64,000 bases of DNA from an uncultured Clostridia bacterium (GCA_934141605.1 CAKPCL010000001.1:161694-225693); one strand, 5' to 3'. Numbered from the stretch's first letter, positions 53,984 through 63,134 are shown. The notes: a model not told the origin generated them from the sequence alone. A program made the numbers and translations.

Positions 53984-54240
53984 TTAATTCATCCTTTCTT
54001 TTAAAATTATCCACAGAATTATCCACAGGTGTTGATAATTCTGTAATATTTATGAAAAAAAACTATAAAAAATACGAACATATTTTTATTGATTTTTAAG
54101 CAAAAATCTTAATTTTTTTTGTAATTAATATAATAGCAAAAAAAAGAATAATAAGTCAATAGAATTGTGGAAAAAAAATTTAAAATGTGGATAATTGTAA
54201 AAAAAACTGTGGAAAATGTAAAAAAAATTGCAAAAAACTT
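53984..54240. other. DnaA-box cluster upstream of dnaA
   Basis: Two perfect TTATCCACA boxes (54007-54015 and 54019-54027) lie three bases apart, and a perfect reverse box TGTGGATAA is at 54186-54194. Weaker TTGTGGAAA and CTGTGGAAA sites lie near 54163 and 54207. This is the second origin subregion and probably also represses dnaA. Confidence 0.8.
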
Positions 54241-54285
54241 AAAAAAGTTTACATAGTTTTTTTAAATACTTTTTTATAAAAACTC

Positions 54286-54315
54286 TTGACAAAATATAAA
54301 AACTTACTGTATAAT
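54286..54315 (+). promoter_or_regulatory. Promoter of the rpmH operon
   Basis: TTGACA (54286-54291), an 18-base spacer and TATAAT (54310-54315), 75 bases before rpmH. Confidence 0.8.
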
Positions 54316-54389
54316 CGATATACTTGTTATATTGCATGAAATTTCCAGTAATGGAATTTAATAAACAAAATCTAGTAGGAGGTGCTATA

Positions 54390-54524
54390 ATGAAAAGAAC
54401 ATTTCAACCAAAAACAAAACAAGAAAAAAGAGAGCATGGATTTATGAAAAGAATGAAAACTAGAGCAGGAAGAAACGTTTTAAAAGCAAGAAGAGCTAAA
54501 GGTAGAAAAAAATTAAGTGCTTAA
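54390..54524 (+). CDS. rpmH: Ribosomal protein L34
   Basis: 44 residues, starting at ATG 54390 after TAGGAGG. Reads KRTFQPKTKQEKREHGF, then RAGRNVLKARRAKGRKKLSA, a complete bL34. The frame is open further upstream, but the family length and ribosome site fix this start. Unusually for L34, the first residues lack the typical M-K-R-T-Y-Q-P-S; the variation is minor. Confidence 0.96.
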   Translation: MKRTFQPKTKQEKREHGFMKRMKTRAGRNVLKARRAKGRKKLSA

Positions 54525-54542
54525 AATATTAATTATTAGTAA

Positions 54543-54578
54543 GGGCAAGGTTATATTTTCTTATTCTTGCCTTTTAAT
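54543..54578 (+). terminator. Hairpin after rpmH
   Basis: GGCAAG pairs with CTTGCC, followed by TTTTAAT. It probably acts as an attenuating terminator that reduces expression of rnpA relative to rpmH. Confidence 0.7.
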
Positions 54579-54641
54579 ATAATTAAAACTTAAATTAAAT
54601 TTTTTCATTTAAGTTCTACCAAAATGAAGGGAAGAAAATTA

Positions 54642-54992
54642 ATGAAAAAAACAAAAATGTTAAAGAAAAATTATGAATTTAAAAATGTTTTGACAAAAGG
54701 AAAATATTATTCTGGAAAAAATATAGAAGCTTTTATAAAAGATAACAACAAAAATTGTAATTTTTTAGGACTAGCTATTAGTGTTAAAACAGCTAAAGCC
54801 GTAAGAAGAAACAAAATAAAAAGGCTTATTAGAGAAAATTATAAGATATTAGAACCACAAATAAAAAATGGAAAAAGTATAGTATTTTTGTGGAAGAAAA
54901 AATCAGACATAAAAGAGGCAACTTTTGATAATATAAAAAGTGATATGAATACTATTTTCGAAAAATCAAACATAAAAAATAATGAAATATAA
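54642..54992 (+). CDS. rnpA: Ribonuclease P protein component
   Basis: I start at ATG 54642 (KKTKMLKKNYEFKNVL) with GAAGGGAAG upstream; an ATG at 54624 overlaps that site. 116 residues, with the RNase P signature AVRRNKIKRLIRENYK. It binds the catalytic RNA that matures tRNA 5' ends. The 3' end overlaps the possible early yidD start. Confidence 0.93.
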   Translation: MKKTKMLKKNYEFKNVLTKGKYYSGKNIEAFIKDNNKNCNFLGLAISVKTAKAVRRNKIKRLIRENYKILEPQIKNGKSIVFLWKKKSDIKEATFDNIKSDMNTIFEKSNIKNNEI

Positions 54993-55014
54993 AAGATATA
55001 AGGAAATATATATA

Positions 55015-55233
55015 ATGAAAAATATACTTTTAAAATTTATAAATTTTTATCAAAAAAATATTTCTTTATGGTTACAAAGTAAAAATATAAATTGCAAATT
55101 TTATCCTACATGCTCTGAATACACAAAACAAGCAATTGAAAAGTATGGGGCTTTAAAGGGTACAATTTTAGGAATACGCAGAATTTTAAGATGTAATCCG
55201 TTTTCAAAAGGTGGGTATGATCCACTAAAGTAA
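55015..55233 (+). CDS. yidD: YidD membrane protein insertion factor
   Basis: I start at ATG 55015 (KNILLKFINFYQKNIS) after AAGGA; an upstream in-frame ATG (54982) would overlap rnpA. 72 residues with the family motifs CKFYPTCSEYTKQAIEKYG and RILRCNPFSKGGYDP. It assists YidC. Confidence 0.93.
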   Translation: MKNILLKFINFYQKNISLWLQSKNINCKFYPTCSEYTKQAIEKYGALKGTILGIRRILRCNPFSKGGYDPLK

Positions 55234-55248
55234 GTAGGAGGAATGCAA

Positions 55249-56121
55249 ATGTTTCAATTTTTTGCAAATATTTTTGGTTTCATTTTGAATTTTATAAATG
55301 ATTTTGTTGGAAATTATGGATTAGCAATAATATTATTTACAGTACTTATAAAATTAATAATGTTACCATTATCAATAAAACAACAAAGAACAATGAAAAA
55401 GAGTTCAAAACTGCAAGAACAAATAAAAGTTTTACAGTTTAAATATAAAAATGATCCTGAAAAGTTAAACAGAGAAATGATGGATTTATATAAAAAAGAA
55501 AATATGAGCCCATTTAGTGGCTGTTTAAGTACAATTGTACAATTTATTTTATTAATATCAATATTCTATATGGTTAGATTTCCTTTAACATATATGAAAA
55601 AAATTGATAAAGAACAAATAAATACATATGTACAACAAATGAAAGATGAAGGAATGACAGTTAGCCAAGCTTATTCTGAAATCGATATAGTAAGAGAATT
55701 AGACTACTTAAAAGAAAAATTTCCAGAAGATGAAAATTTACATAAAATTAATTTAAATATGAACTTTTGTGGATTGGATTTAAGTAAGATACCACAACAA
55801 AATTTAGGAGATTGGACAGTTTATATAATACCAATTCTTTACATAATATCAACATTTATATCAATGAGAATTACAACATCAATGCAAAGGAAAAATACTA
55901 AGAAAGATGATGTAATAGACATTACAGAAAATAAAGAAGAAGAAAAAAATGAAATGGAAGATGCTATGGCACAATCAAACAAGATGATGTCTTGGATGAT
56001 GCCAATAATGTCTGTTTCAATATCTTTAGTAGCACCATTAGGTCTTGCTTTATATTGGTTAGTAAATAATATTCTAATGATAGGTGAAAGATTAATTTTA
56101 GATAAAATAGTAAAAGATTAA
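55249..56121 (+). CDS. yidC: YidC/Oxa1 membrane insertase
   Basis: I start at ATG 55249, seven bases after AGGAGG; ATG 55243 is two bases from it. 290 residues with about five membrane helices, no lipoprotein signal. The hydrophilic groove residue in the first core helix is Lys (VLIKLIMLPL), where Bacillus SpoIIIJ has Arg. The cytosolic loop (KQQRTMKKSSKLQEQI) and SGCLSTIVQFILLISIFY match YidC. It inserts membrane proteins. Confidence 0.93.
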   Translation: MFQFFANIFGFILNFINDFVGNYGLAIILFTVLIKLIMLPLSIKQQRTMKKSSKLQEQIKVLQFKYKNDPEKLNREMMDLYKKENMSPFSGCLSTIVQFILLISIFYMVRFPLTYMKKIDKEQINTYVQQMKDEGMTVSQAYSEIDIVRELDYLKEKFPEDENLHKINLNMNFCGLDLSKIPQQNLGDWTVYIIPILYIISTFISMRITTSMQRKNTKKDDVIDITENKEEEKNEMEDAMAQSNKMMSWMMPIMSVSISLVAPLGLALYWLVNNILMIGERLILDKIVKD

Positions 56122-56158
56122 ATAATTTACAATTAGTAGAGCGAAGGGAATGTTAGTT

Positions 56159-56857
56159 ATGGATAAAAGTATTATTTCAGAAGGTAAAACAACAAATGAA
56201 GCTATTGAAAACGGCTTAAAAAAATTAAATGTTTCTAAAAACATGGTTGATATAAAAGTTTTAGAAAATGAAGAAAAAAGAAGTTTTTTCAGTATTTTAG
56301 CGCCTAGAGTTGTAAAAGTACAATTAACATTAAAAGAAAATATAAATCAAGAAAATGTTGTAAAAAAAGAAAGAAAAGAAATAGAATTATCTACTGAAGA
56401 ACAGGAAAAAGCTGAAAAAAATGTTGGAAAATTTCTTAAAGAATTTTTCGAAAAAGTTAAATGTGATGCTAGTTATTCTATTGAAAAATCAAGCACAGGA
56501 CTAAATATAGACATTAAAAATCAAAACTTAGGATTTTTAATTGGATATAGAGGAGAAACATTATATGCTTTTCAAAATATCTTATCTTCAATTGCTAGCA
56601 AAGGAATAGAAAATAGAGTAAGAGTAATTTTAAATATTGAAGGATATAAAGAAAAAAGACAAAAAGCATTAGAAGATTTAGCAGAAAAAATTGAAAAAAC
56701 AGTTATAAAAACAAAAAAATCAGTTACTTTAGAACCAATGCAAGCATATGAGAGAAAAATAATTCATACAAAGCTACAAAATAGTGACAAAGTAGAAACA
56801 AGAAGTATAGGTGAAGAACCAAGAAGAAAAGTGGTTGTATCACTAAAAAGAAAATAA
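56159..56857 (+). CDS. jag: Jag/KhpB RNA-binding protein
   Basis: I start at ATG 56159 (DKSIISEGKTTNEAIENGL); ATG 56150 is too close to GAAGGG. Domains: Jag-N (to about residue 55), a spacer, a KH domain (LGFLIGYRGETLYAFQNIL) and R3H (PMQAYERKIIHTKL, PRRKVVVSLK). It follows yidC, as usual. KhpB binds small RNAs and affects cell division. Confidence 0.93.
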   Translation: MDKSIISEGKTTNEAIENGLKKLNVSKNMVDIKVLENEEKRSFFSILAPRVVKVQLTLKENINQENVVKKERKEIELSTEEQEKAEKNVGKFLKEFFEKVKCDASYSIEKSSTGLNIDIKNQNLGFLIGYRGETLYAFQNILSSIASKGIENRVRVILNIEGYKEKRQKALEDLAEKIEKTVIKTKKSVTLEPMQAYERKIIHTKLQNSDKVETRSIGEEPRRKVVVSLKRK

Positions 56858-56875
56858 TTAAATATATAAAATCGG

Positions 56876-56937
56876 AGGTCAAAGGTCAGATTTTACTTTA
56901 ATAATAAAAGTAATATTGTATCTTTGACCTTTTTTTA
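56876..56937 (+). terminator. Hairpin between jag and mnmE
   Basis: AGGTCAAAG (56876-56884) pairs with CTTTGACCT (56922-56930), then TTTTTTT. An inner ATTTTACTTT/AAAGTAATAT pairing may compete with it. It ends just before the mnmE ribosome site, so mnmE may be expressed by read-through or attenuation. Confidence 0.75.
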
Positions 56938-56950
56938 GGGAGATGAAAAA

Positions 56951-58322
56951 ATGGATGTAATTGCTTCAATATCTACGGCTCCACGGAATAGGTGGAATAG
57001 GAATAGTAAGAATGAGTGGTGATAATTGCTTTGAAGTACTAAACAAAATATTTAGACCAAAGAAAGAAGAAAATATAGAAGATATAAAGGGATATAGCAT
57101 AAAATATGGAGTTATAGTTGAAAATGAAAATATTGTTGATGAAGTTTTGGTATCATATTTTAAAGCTCCTAAAAGCTATACAACTGAAAATATGTGTGAA
57201 ATAAATACTCATGGAGGCAATATTGTAATAAGAAAAATATTAGAATTATGCCTAAAAAACGGAGCAAATCTTGCGGAACCAGGAGAATTCACAAAAAGAG
57301 CTTTTTTAAATGGAAGAATAGATTTATTGCAAGCAGAATCAGTTATTGATGTTATTAATGCAAAATCAGAAAGAGAATTAAATACAGGAATAAAGCAGTT
57401 AGAGGGGTTATTATCTAAAAAAATAAGGGATATAAAACAAGAAATCTTAGATGTAATGGTAAATGTAGATGTTAGCATAGATTATCCTGAATATGATGTA
57501 GAAGATGTTACAAATAAACAAATATTAAATATGTTAGATAGTGTACAATTAAAACTAGAGAACTTAGAAAAGAGCTTTGATAATGGAAAGCTTATAAAAG
57601 AAGGCATAAAAACAGCAATTATAGGAAAACCAAATGCTGGAAAATCTTCTTTGTTAAATGCAATTTTAAAAGAAGACAGAGCCATAGTAACAGAATATGA
57701 AGGAACTACAAGAGACACTATAGAAGAATTTGTTAATATAGAAGGGATACCACTAAAATTAATAGATACAGCGGGAATTAGAGAAGCAAAAGATGAAGTT
57801 GAAAAAATAGGAATAGCAAAATCTAAAGAAATAGCAAAAGAAGCTGATCTAATTATAGCAATATTTGACAGTTCTAAAGAATTAACTGAAGAAGATATGC
57901 AAATATTAGATATTATAAAAAATAAAAAATCTATTATTTTATTAAATAAATCAGATTTAAACGCAGTTATAGATGAAAATGATAACAGATTAAAAAATGT
58001 TACGGAACATATTTTAAAAATATCAGCATTAAATGGAATAGGATTAGAAGAATTGTATTCTATAATTGCAAATATGTTCAGTTTAAATGAAATTAATGTA
58101 GATAATGATGTCATTATAACTAATTTAAGACACAAAAATTTGATTTCTAAATCTATAGAAAATGTAAAAAAAGCAAGAAATACAGTAGAAGAAAACATGC
58201 CAATAGATATAATTGCCATTTTTATAAAAGATATATTAGAGGATTTAGGAAATATAACAGGAGAATTTGTAACAGAAAATATAATTAATGAAATTTTTGC
58301 TAAATTCTGTCTTGGAAAATAG
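56951..58322 (+). CDS. mnmE: tRNA modification GTPase MnmE needing a +1 frameshift at CGG
   Basis: The conserved N-terminus starts at ATG 56951 after TAGGGAGATG: DVIASISTAP, then codon 12 is CGG. Skipping the C gives GIGGIGIVRMSGDNCF, the conserved MnmE start; without it the frame ends early. The rest is intact: GEFTKRAFLNGRIDL, the G domain GKPNAGKSSLLNAIL, DTAGIRE, NKSD, and the C-terminal FCLGK with the modifying Cys. About 456 residues. With MnmG it adds the cmnm5/mnm5 group to U34 of several tRNAs. A start at 56961 in the second frame has no ribosome site and would lose the folate-binding N-terminus, so I reject it. Confidence 0.9.
56984..56986 (+). promoter_or_regulatory. Putative +1 recoding site CGG-A (mnmE codon 12)
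   Basis: The context is GCT CCA CGG AAT A; skipping C reads GGA ATA GGT GGA. This is the strongest site, because the flanks on both sides belong to a universally conserved block. Confidence 0.8.
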
Positions 58323-58335
58323 TTATATAAAATTA

Positions 58336-58460
58336 ACACGAAAATCCAAAATAAAGCAGTTTTATATAATCAGGTATATAATTTGTAATATAAAGGGTAA
58401 AAAACTATATAAAGTCAAAATAACAAAAAATAGAAAAATAAAATAAAAAATTAGAAACAG
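58336..58460 (+). repeat. AT-rich leader repeat, copy 4 (inverted, before mnmG)
   Basis: The plus strand has CGAAAATCCAAAATAAAGC (58342-58360), the reverse complement of the copy 3 end, then an AT-rich block and A-tracts containing TAGAAA. Relative to the downstream gene it has the same orientation as copies 1-3. The remaining 250 bases to mnmG hold a TCGACAAAA pair near 58614 and no gene. Confidence 0.5.
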
Positions 58461-58713
58461 AAATAAAAAGATATAAAAATTGTTTTTAAAATATATAAAT
58501 TTTAAAGCGAACAAATAGTGAAGTGAACATAAAATAAATATACTTTATCCATAGGTTCAAACAATAAAGTAAAATTAAACAAAAAACATATAAACGGCTT
58601 ATAATATGCGTGTTCGACAAAAATCGACAAAATAAAAAATAAACTAAAAGGTAAAAGTTTTTATAAAAATAAAAAAAACACGGATTTCTGTTTCCTAAGG
58701 AAAGGAAAATAAA

Positions 58714-60591
58714 ATGAGTTATTATGCAGGAGATTATGATGTAGCAGTTATCGGAGCAGGACATGCAGGGTGTGAAGCAGGATTAGCAGCAGCTAGATTA
58801 GGAATGAAAACATTAGTATTTTCAATAAGCTTAGAAGCAGTTGCCAACATGCCATGTAACCCACATATAGGGGGAAGCTCAAAAGGACATTTAGTAAGAG
58901 AAATAGATGCACTTGGTGGTGAAATGGGGAAAAACATTGACAAAACTATGATACAAATTAAAATGTTAAATACTTCTAAAGGACCAGCGGTTCATTCTTT
59001 AAGAGCACAAGCAGATAGAAAAAAATATCACATGGAAATGAAACATACTTTAGAGAAACAAGAAAACTTGTTTTTAAAACAGGGAGAAATTGTGGATATT
59101 AAAGTAGAAAATGGCAAGGTAGTGGGGATAGAAACTGCAGTTGGTGCAATATATGGAGTAAAAGCCGTTATTGTTGCTACTGGAACATATCTAAAAGGAA
59201 AAATATTTATGGGAGAATTCTCACAAGAAAGCGGGCCTGATGGAGTTGCAGCAGCAAATCAATTATCAAATTCTTTAAGAAAAATAGGAGTAGATTTAGT
59301 TAGATTTAAAACAGGAACACCTGCTAGAATTAACAAAAGAAGTATAGATTTTAGCAAAATGGAAGTTCAAAAGGGTGATGATAATATTGTACCATTTTCT
59401 TTTGAAGACGAAATAAAAGATTTAAAACAAGTAGACTGTTATTTAACTTATACAAATGAAGAAACACATAAAATAATCAGAGAAAACTTACATAGATCAC
59501 CTTTATATGCCGGAAAAATAGAAGGAACAGGGCCTAGATATTGCCCATCAATTGAAGACAAGGTGGTTAGATTTAGTGATAAACCTAGACATCAAGCCTT
59601 TGTTGAACCAGTTGGATTAGACACAGATGAAATGTACATACAAGGATTAAGTTCTTCACTACCAGAAGATGTACAAATTGCTTTATACCATACTATACCA
59701 GGACTAGAAAAAGCAGAATTTACAAGGTCTGCATATGCTATTGAATATGATTGCATAGACCCATCTAATTTAAAATTATCTCTAGAATATAAAGGAATAG
59801 AAGGACTATTTATGGCAGGACAAACAAACGGAACTTCAGGATACGAAGAAGCAGCTTGTCAAGGATTAATTGCTGGAATAAATGCTGCTCAAAAAATAAA
59901 AGGAAAAGAACCTGTAATAATAGATAGAAGCCAAGCTTATATAGGAGTATTAATTGATGATATTGTTACAAAAGGAACAAATGAACCATATAGAATGATG
60001 ACATCTAGGTCTGAATATAGACTTCTTTTAAGACAAGACAATGCTGATTTAAGACTAACAGAAATAGGGCATGATATAGGATTGATTTCAGATGAAAGAT
60101 ATAAAAAATATTTAATTAAAAAAGAAAATATTGAAAAAGAAATACAAAGATTGAAAAATACAGTAGTTAAACCAACTAAAGAAGTAAATGATTTATTAGT
60201 AAAATATGGAACATCAGAATTAACAACAGGAACAAAAATGTCAGAATTACTAAAAAGAACAGAATTAAATTATGAAAAACTAGAACCAATAGATGAAAAC
60301 AGACCAGAACTTACATTACAAGAAAAAGAAGAAGTAGAAATTCAGGTAAAATATGAAGGATATATAAAAATGCAAGAAGCACAAGTAGAAAAATTTAAGA
60401 AACTAGAAGAAAAACTACTACCAGAAAATGTCGACTATGAACAAATAAATGGCTTAAGTTTAGAAGCAAGACAAAAACTTAATAAATTTAAACCTCGTTC
60501 AATAGGACAAGCTTCTAGAATTTCTGGAGTTTCTCCAGCTGATATATCTGTTCTATTAATATATTTGCAAATGAATAAAAAGAATATATAA
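58714..60591 (+). CDS. mnmG: tRNA modification FAD enzyme MnmG (GidA)
   Basis: 625 residues, full length. FAD motif DVAVIGAGHAGCEAGLAAARLG, then NMPCNPHIGGSSKGHLVREIDALGG, GTYLKGKIFMGE, RFKTGTPARI, and the C-terminal FKPRSIGQASRISGVSPADISVLL. Partner of MnmE in wobble uridine modification. AAGGAAAGG precedes the ATG. It is split from mnmE by a 391-base spacer. Confidence 0.96.
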   Translation: MSYYAGDYDVAVIGAGHAGCEAGLAAARLGMKTLVFSISLEAVANMPCNPHIGGSSKGHLVREIDALGGEMGKNIDKTMIQIKMLNTSKGPAVHSLRAQADRKKYHMEMKHTLEKQENLFLKQGEIVDIKVENGKVVGIETAVGAIYGVKAVIVATGTYLKGKIFMGEFSQESGPDGVAAANQLSNSLRKIGVDLVRFKTGTPARINKRSIDFSKMEVQKGDDNIVPFSFEDEIKDLKQVDCYLTYTNEETHKIIRENLHRSPLYAGKIEGTGPRYCPSIEDKVVRFSDKPRHQAFVEPVGLDTDEMYIQGLSSSLPEDVQIALYHTIPGLEKAEFTRSAYAIEYDCIDPSNLKLSLEYKGIEGLFMAGQTNGTSGYEEAACQGLIAGINAAQKIKGKEPVIIDRSQAYIGVLIDDIVTKGTNEPYRMMTSRSEYRLLLRQDNADLRLTEIGHDIGLISDERYKKYLIKKENIEKEIQRLKNTVVKPTKEVNDLLVKYGTSELTTGTKMSELLKRTELNYEKLEPIDENRPELTLQEKEEVEIQVKYEGYIKMQEAQVEKFKKLEEKLLPENVDYEQINGLSLEARQKLNKFKPRSIGQASRISGVSPADISVLLIYLQMNKKNI

Positions 60592-60609
60592 TTAGAAAAA
60601 GGAGTTTTT

Positions 60610-61332
60610 ATGAATATAGATAATTTTAAAGAGTTAATGTGCTCTTATGGTGAAAAAATAGATATAAAGTTTAATGATAAACAATTAAACCAATTTTATG
60701 AATATATGAACCTATTATTAGAATGGAATGAAAAAATAAATTTAACAGCTATAACTGAACCAGAAGAAGTAATATTAAAACACTTTATTGATTCTTTAAC
60801 AATAAATAAATACATTGAACAAAATAAAAAACTTGCTGATGTTGGAACAGGTGCGGGATTTCCAGGAATACCTTTAAAAATATATAGGCCTGATTTAGAT
60901 ATTACATTAGTTGATGCTTTGAATAAAAGAATTAACTTCTTAAATGAAGTAATAAATAAAACCGACTTAAAAGGAATCAAAACAGTTCATAGTAGAATAG
61001 AAGATTTTGGAAAAGATAAAAAATATAGAGAAAAATTTGATTATGTTACAGCAAGAGCAGTTGCTAATTTAACTACTCTTTCAGAATATCTAGTTCCTAT
61101 TACTAAACTTAATGGAAAATGTATTTGCATGAAAGGAAATGAAATAGAAGAAGAAATTGAAAATAGTAAAAATGCTATAAAAATACTAGGCGGAAAAATA
61201 GAAAATATAGACTATTTTAAATTACCAAATTCAGATATTTCAAGAAATGTAATAATTATAAATAAAATAAAAAACACACCAAGTATATATCCTAGAAAAG
61301 CAGGTTTGCCATCAAAAGAACCTTTGAAATAA
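60610..61332 (+). CDS. rsmG: 16S rRNA m7G methyltransferase RsmG
   Basis: 240 residues: NLTAITEPEEVILKHFIDSL, SAM motif LADVGTGAGFPGIPLKI, FDYVTARAVANL and YPRKAGLPSKEPL. It methylates G527 (E. coli numbering). GGAG lies before the ATG, 18 bases after mnmG. Confidence 0.95.
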   Translation: MNIDNFKELMCSYGEKIDIKFNDKQLNQFYEYMNLLLEWNEKINLTAITEPEEVILKHFIDSLTINKYIEQNKKLADVGTGAGFPGIPLKIYRPDLDITLVDALNKRINFLNEVINKTDLKGIKTVHSRIEDFGKDKKYREKFDYVTARAVANLTTLSEYLVPITKLNGKCICMKGNEIEEEIENSKNAIKILGGKIENIDYFKLPNSDISRNVIIINKIKNTPSIYPRKAGLPSKEPLK

Positions 61333-61355
61333 AGCTATTTCAAAGGCTTTTTTTA
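61321..61355 (+). terminator. Terminator at the rsmG end
   Basis: CCTTTGAAAT pairs with ATTTCAAAGG (61337-61346), followed by CTTTTTTTATT. It overlaps the last rsmG codons. Confidence 0.85.
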
Positions 61356-61390
61356 TTGAGAAAAAATATTATAAAAATATCAAAAAAACA

Positions 61391-61419
61391 TTGACTTTTT
61401 TAAAATAATTGTATATTAT
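61391..61419 (+). promoter_or_regulatory. Promoter of parA-parB
   Basis: TTGACT (61391-61396), a 17-base spacer and TATTAT (61414-61419). Confidence 0.75.
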
Positions 61420-61479
61420 AAATATATAAATAAAACAAATCAGCAAGTAAATATTAACTATAAAATGGAGGCTAATAAA

Positions 61480-62253
61480 GTGGGAAAAGTAATATCAGTA
61501 GCAAATCAAAAAGGTGGAGTAGGAAAAACTACTACAACAATAAATTTAAGCACAATGCTAGCAAAAAAAGGAAAAAAAGTTTTATTAATAGACGCAGACC
61601 CTCAAGGCAATGCAACAAGCGGTGTTGGAGCTGAAAAAGAAGTAGAATTTTCAACATATGATATATTAGTTGGAGATGCAGAAATGGAAGAAGTTGTTGA
61701 AAAAACAGTAATAAAAAACTTATTAGTATGTCCATCAAATATAAACCTAGCAGGAGCAGAAGTAGAATTAGTTTCTATGATGTCAAGAGAACAAAGACTA
61801 AAAGAAAAATTAGAAAATATAAAAGACAAATTTGATTACATTTTAATAGATTGTCCACCATCATTAGGACTAATAACATTAAATGCGTTTACAGCTTCAG
61901 ATAGTGTCTTGATACCTGTACAATGTGAATACTATGCACTAGAAGGACTAGGACAACTTTTAAACACAATAAACTTAGTAAAAAAACACCTAAATAAAAA
62001 CATAGAAATAGAAGGTGCATTACTAACAATGTATGATGCAAGAACAAACTTATCCAACCAAGTTGTAAAAGAGGTAAAAAAATATTTTAATGATAAAGTT
62101 TACAAAACAGTTATACCAAGAAATGTTAGATTAAGTGAAGCACCAAGTTATGGAATGCCAATAACAGAATATGACCCAAAATCAAAAGGTGCAAAAATGT
62201 ATGAAAAATTCACAAAAGAATTTTTAAAAATAAATGAAACAAAAAATAATTAA
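61480..62253 (+). CDS. parA: ParA/Soj chromosome partition ATPase
   Basis: I start at GTG 61480 (GKVISVANQKGGVGKTTT) eight bases after GGAGG; the ATG at 61465 overlaps the site. 257 residues with the deviant Walker A KGGVGKTTT, DADPQGN and DCPPSLGLITLNA. It acts with ParB in origin segregation and regulates DnaA in relatives. Confidence 0.95.
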   Translation: MGKVISVANQKGGVGKTTTTINLSTMLAKKGKKVLLIDADPQGNATSGVGAEKEVEFSTYDILVGDAEMEEVVEKTVIKNLLVCPSNINLAGAEVELVSMMSREQRLKEKLENIKDKFDYILIDCPPSLGLITLNAFTASDSVLIPVQCEYYALEGLGQLLNTINLVKKHLNKNIEIEGALLTMYDARTNLSNQVVKEVKKYFNDKVYKTVIPRNVRLSEAPSYGMPITEYDPKSKGAKMYEKFTKEFLKINETKNN

Positions 62254-62270
62254 AAGAGGGAGTGATACAA

Positions 62271-63122
62271 ATGCCTAAAAAAACTGGATTAGGAAAAGGC
62301 TTAGATGCTTTATTTGGACCAGTTCCAGAAGAAGAAAAACAAAAAGAAAATGATATATTAAGAAATTTAAAAATCACAGAAGTTGAACCAAATAGAAATC
62401 AACCAAGAAAAAACTTTAATCAAGAAGCATTAGAAGAACTTGCTGAATCTATAAAAGAATATGGATTAATACAACCAATTATAGTAACAGAAAAAGAAGG
62501 TTATTATAGCATAATTGCAGGAGAAAGAAGATGGAGAGCCTGTAAATTAGCAGGTTTAGAAGAAATACCTGTAATTGTTAGAGAAGATGACGAAAAGAAA
62601 AATAATGAAATAGCATTAATAGAAAATATACAAAGAGAAGACTTAAACCCATTTGAAAAAGCATTAGGAATAAAAAACTTAATGAACGACTATGGATTAA
62701 CACAAGAAGAAGTAGCAAAAAAATTAGGAAAAAGTAGAAGTGCAATTGCAAACACTATTAGAGTTTTAAACCTAGAACCTCGTGTTCTAGAATTTGCAAA
62801 ACAAGGTAAACTAACTGAAGGACACTGTAAAGCTTTACTTTCAATTACAGACCCAGAAAAACAATATATGATGGCAGTAGACATGATAGAAAGAGGAACA
62901 ACAGTTAGAGAAATAGAACAAAGAAATAAAAAAATCAATCAAAAACAAATGTCAAAAGAAGACTTAAAAAGAGCAAATATCTTATACAGAGATATAGAAA
63001 ATACTTTTCAAGGATTTTTTGGAACAAAAGTTAAATTAGACCCTGGAAAGAAAAAAGGCAAGATAATTATTGAATACGCATCAAATGATGATTTAGAGAG
63101 AATACTAAAATTAATGAAATAG
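62271..63122 (+). CDS. parB: ParB/Spo0J partition protein
   Basis: I start at ATG 62271 (PKKTGLGKGLDALFG), ten bases after GAGGG. 283 residues: ParB/CTPase box NRNQPRKNF with GERRWRACKLAG, ENIQREDLNPFEKA, HTH EVAKKLGKSRSAIANTIRVL. No parS site of the usual TGTTTCACGTGAAACA type was found in the window. Confidence 0.95.
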   Translation: MPKKTGLGKGLDALFGPVPEEEKQKENDILRNLKITEVEPNRNQPRKNFNQEALEELAESIKEYGLIQPIIVTEKEGYYSIIAGERRWRACKLAGLEEIPVIVREDDEKKNNEIALIENIQREDLNPFEKALGIKNLMNDYGLTQEEVAKKLGKSRSAIANTIRVLNLEPRVLEFAKQGKLTEGHCKALLSITDPEKQYMMAVDMIERGTTVREIEQRNKKINQKQMSKEDLKRANILYRDIENTFQGFFGTKVKLDPGKKKGKIIIEYASNDDLERILKLMK

Positions 63123-63134
63123 GAAGGTATTTAA

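Noticed and set aside
1915..58322. Explaining the six CGG breaks as sequencing or assembly errors
   Set aside because: Errors would not fall only on in-frame CGG while leaving dozens of out-of-frame CGG strings in the same genes intact, and they are not homopolymer events. It stays possible until raw reads are seen.
56961..58322. mnmE starting at 56961 in the second frame
   Set aside because: No ribosome site, and it replaces the conserved DVIASISTAP start with unrelated residues.
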